From Candidatus Nitrosopumilus sp. (GTDB taxonomy: Archaea > Thermoproteota > Nitrososphaeria > Nitrososphaerales > Nitrosopumilaceae): a DNA stretch of 22,359 bases. Position numbers and translations under genes: made by a program. The notes beneath the pieces are model-generated. The model was not told where the DNA came from. It saw only the letters and a list, made by a program, of their open reading frames with translations, and ran no database searches. Location of the stretch: assembly GCA_029864805.1 (NCBI GenBank), contig JAOTSS010000030.1:1-22359 (forward strand), in the 5' to 3' direction. Positions 21,817-22,359 of the stretch are shown here, piece after piece (within the stretch, counting starts at the first letter, position 1; every line of letters starts with the position of its first letter).

Positions 21817-22029
21817 CTAATTGTTCTTTCCATGTGGTGTTAATGTGTAATATGTGATTGATTTTTCTTTAGTTTTTGATAGAATATTTTTTGAAACTCC
21901 ATAACTAATCAAATTATTTAAAACATCTACATTTTCTTTTGTTACGTTTACTATTTCCTGAAGTGTTGTTTTTCTTCTGTTTGCCATAGTACAAATCAAG
22001 TGATCAATTGGATCAAATTCCATGTTCAT
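21817..22029 (-). CDS. small winged-helix-like transcription factor
   Basis: A 70-aa protein: DPIDHLICTMANRRKTTLQE (helix 1-2), IVNVTKENVDVLNNLISYGV (recognition region), then a wing SITYYTLTPHGKNN with the YTLTPxG strand typical of ArsR/MarR-style winged helices. Such proteins bind DNA as dimers. Its start is ATG 22029 or 22023. The downstream co-directional gene lies 41 nt away. It is divergent from the metalloprotease-like gene at 22124 and may control it. Confidence 0.74.
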   Translation of the reverse strand: MNMEFDPIDHLICTMANRRKTTLQEIVNVTKENVDVLNNLISYGVSKNILSKTKEKSITYYTLTPHGKNN

Positions 22030-22123
22030 TATGTTGATAATGATGATAGAAAAAGATTTTTTTAATTTAATTGGATGATTTTACAAGATCTCTTAAAATA
22101 TAAGTTTATTTCTTAATTAGAAT

Positions 22124-22359
22124 ATGCTTCAGGATAACAAAGGTCAACATTACTGTCTAGTTCCGATTATCCCTGAAAGAAAATTTGGACCCGAAGTATC
22201 TAATCATCGAGCCAGGCTAATACGAACCGCAGAAAAAAAATGGGTTAATGGTACTGTTCTTCATTATTGTTTCTTAGATGATCAACATTTGAGTGCAGAT
22301 GACGCACAAAAGAAAATTGTCAGAAATGCATTTGAACTCTGGATGAATCTTGAAATTGG
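22124..22359 (+). CDS. zinc metalloprotease-like protein, 5' part only
   Basis: A partial gene cut by the window end (78 codons visible, frame open). It reads ATAEKKWVNGTVLHYCFLDD-like: residues about 38-50 give RTAEKKWVNGTVLHYCF, and later DDAQKKIVRNAFELWMNLEI. The W-x-N-G-x-V-x-Y start and the AFxxWM helix are those of astacin/matrixin-type metalloproteases just before the HExxH helix, which lies beyond the window. There is no signal peptide, so a cytosolic role or missed N-terminus is possible. ATG 22124 has an AAATATAAG box 26 nt upstream. Confidence 0.82.
   Translation, partial: MLQDNKGQHYCLVPIIPERKFGPEVSNHRARLIRTAEKKWVNGTVLHYCFLDDQHLSADDAQKKIVRNAFELWMNLEI

Noticed and set aside
1..22359. 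tRNA, rRNA, CRISPR array or insertion sequence
   Set aside because: No TTCGA-type T loop with flanking stems, no repeat-spacer array, no transposase or terminal inverted repeats were found by eye.

Overview
The window looks like the chromosome of an ammonia-oxidising-type Thaumarchaeote (Nitrosopumilus/Nitrosarchaeum-like). The evidence is low GC, archaeal-type ThrRS, RpoK, Alba, ribosomal proteins S25e and S26e together (a non-euryarchaeal pairing), a DHS-family protein, paired thaumarchaeal DUF6659-type proteins, exported IPxWIxNNAxWW repeats, and mostly leaderless genes with a TATA box about 26 nt upstream of the start. Many gene names rest on visible motifs; no database was searched.

Layout. 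(1) 1-2.1 kb is gene-poor, with two probable broken zinc-finger genes, a universal-stress-type protein and two small cysteine-rich proteins. (2) 2.2-14.6 kb is a compact housekeeping block: UbiA-family prenyltransferase, aldo/keto reductase, a DUF6659-type protein, a 48-aa YHS metal-binding protein, a glutaminase-less AsnB-like enzyme with a zinc ribbon, a COG2522-type HTH regulator, Alba, RpoK, a cyclophilin-like protein, S25e, a DHS-family enzyme, a pentapeptide-repeat protein, ThrRS, agmatinase, a CDP-alcohol phosphatidyltransferase and S26e. Most genes here alternate in strand and meet tail to tail with 2 nt between them or with overlapping stops, and each has its own leaderless promoter. 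(3) 14.6-18.7 kb is an accessory stretch of small membrane and zinc-binding proteins mixed with decayed genes. It holds three gap-free copies of one 132-nt zinc-finger reading frame (one intact, two dead) and two copies of a second decayed gene. (4) 18.7-22.36 kb holds a secreted matrixin-like metalloprotease, small zinc-ribbon/membrane proteins behind a three-unit TGTTAACNN repeat, a winged-helix protein, and the start of a second probable zinc metalloprotease cut by the window edge.

How the genes relate. Transcription and translation functions dominate the core (RpoK, Alba, S25e, S26e, ThrRS). Agmatinase sits within about 3 kb of a DHS-family enzyme whose active site is only partly canonical, so a link to polyamine or aIF5A metabolism is possible. 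The most distinctive theme is the density of very small zinc-binding proteins, intact and broken, several too short for default gene callers. No tRNA, rRNA, CRISPR array, insertion sequence or phage gene was recognised.
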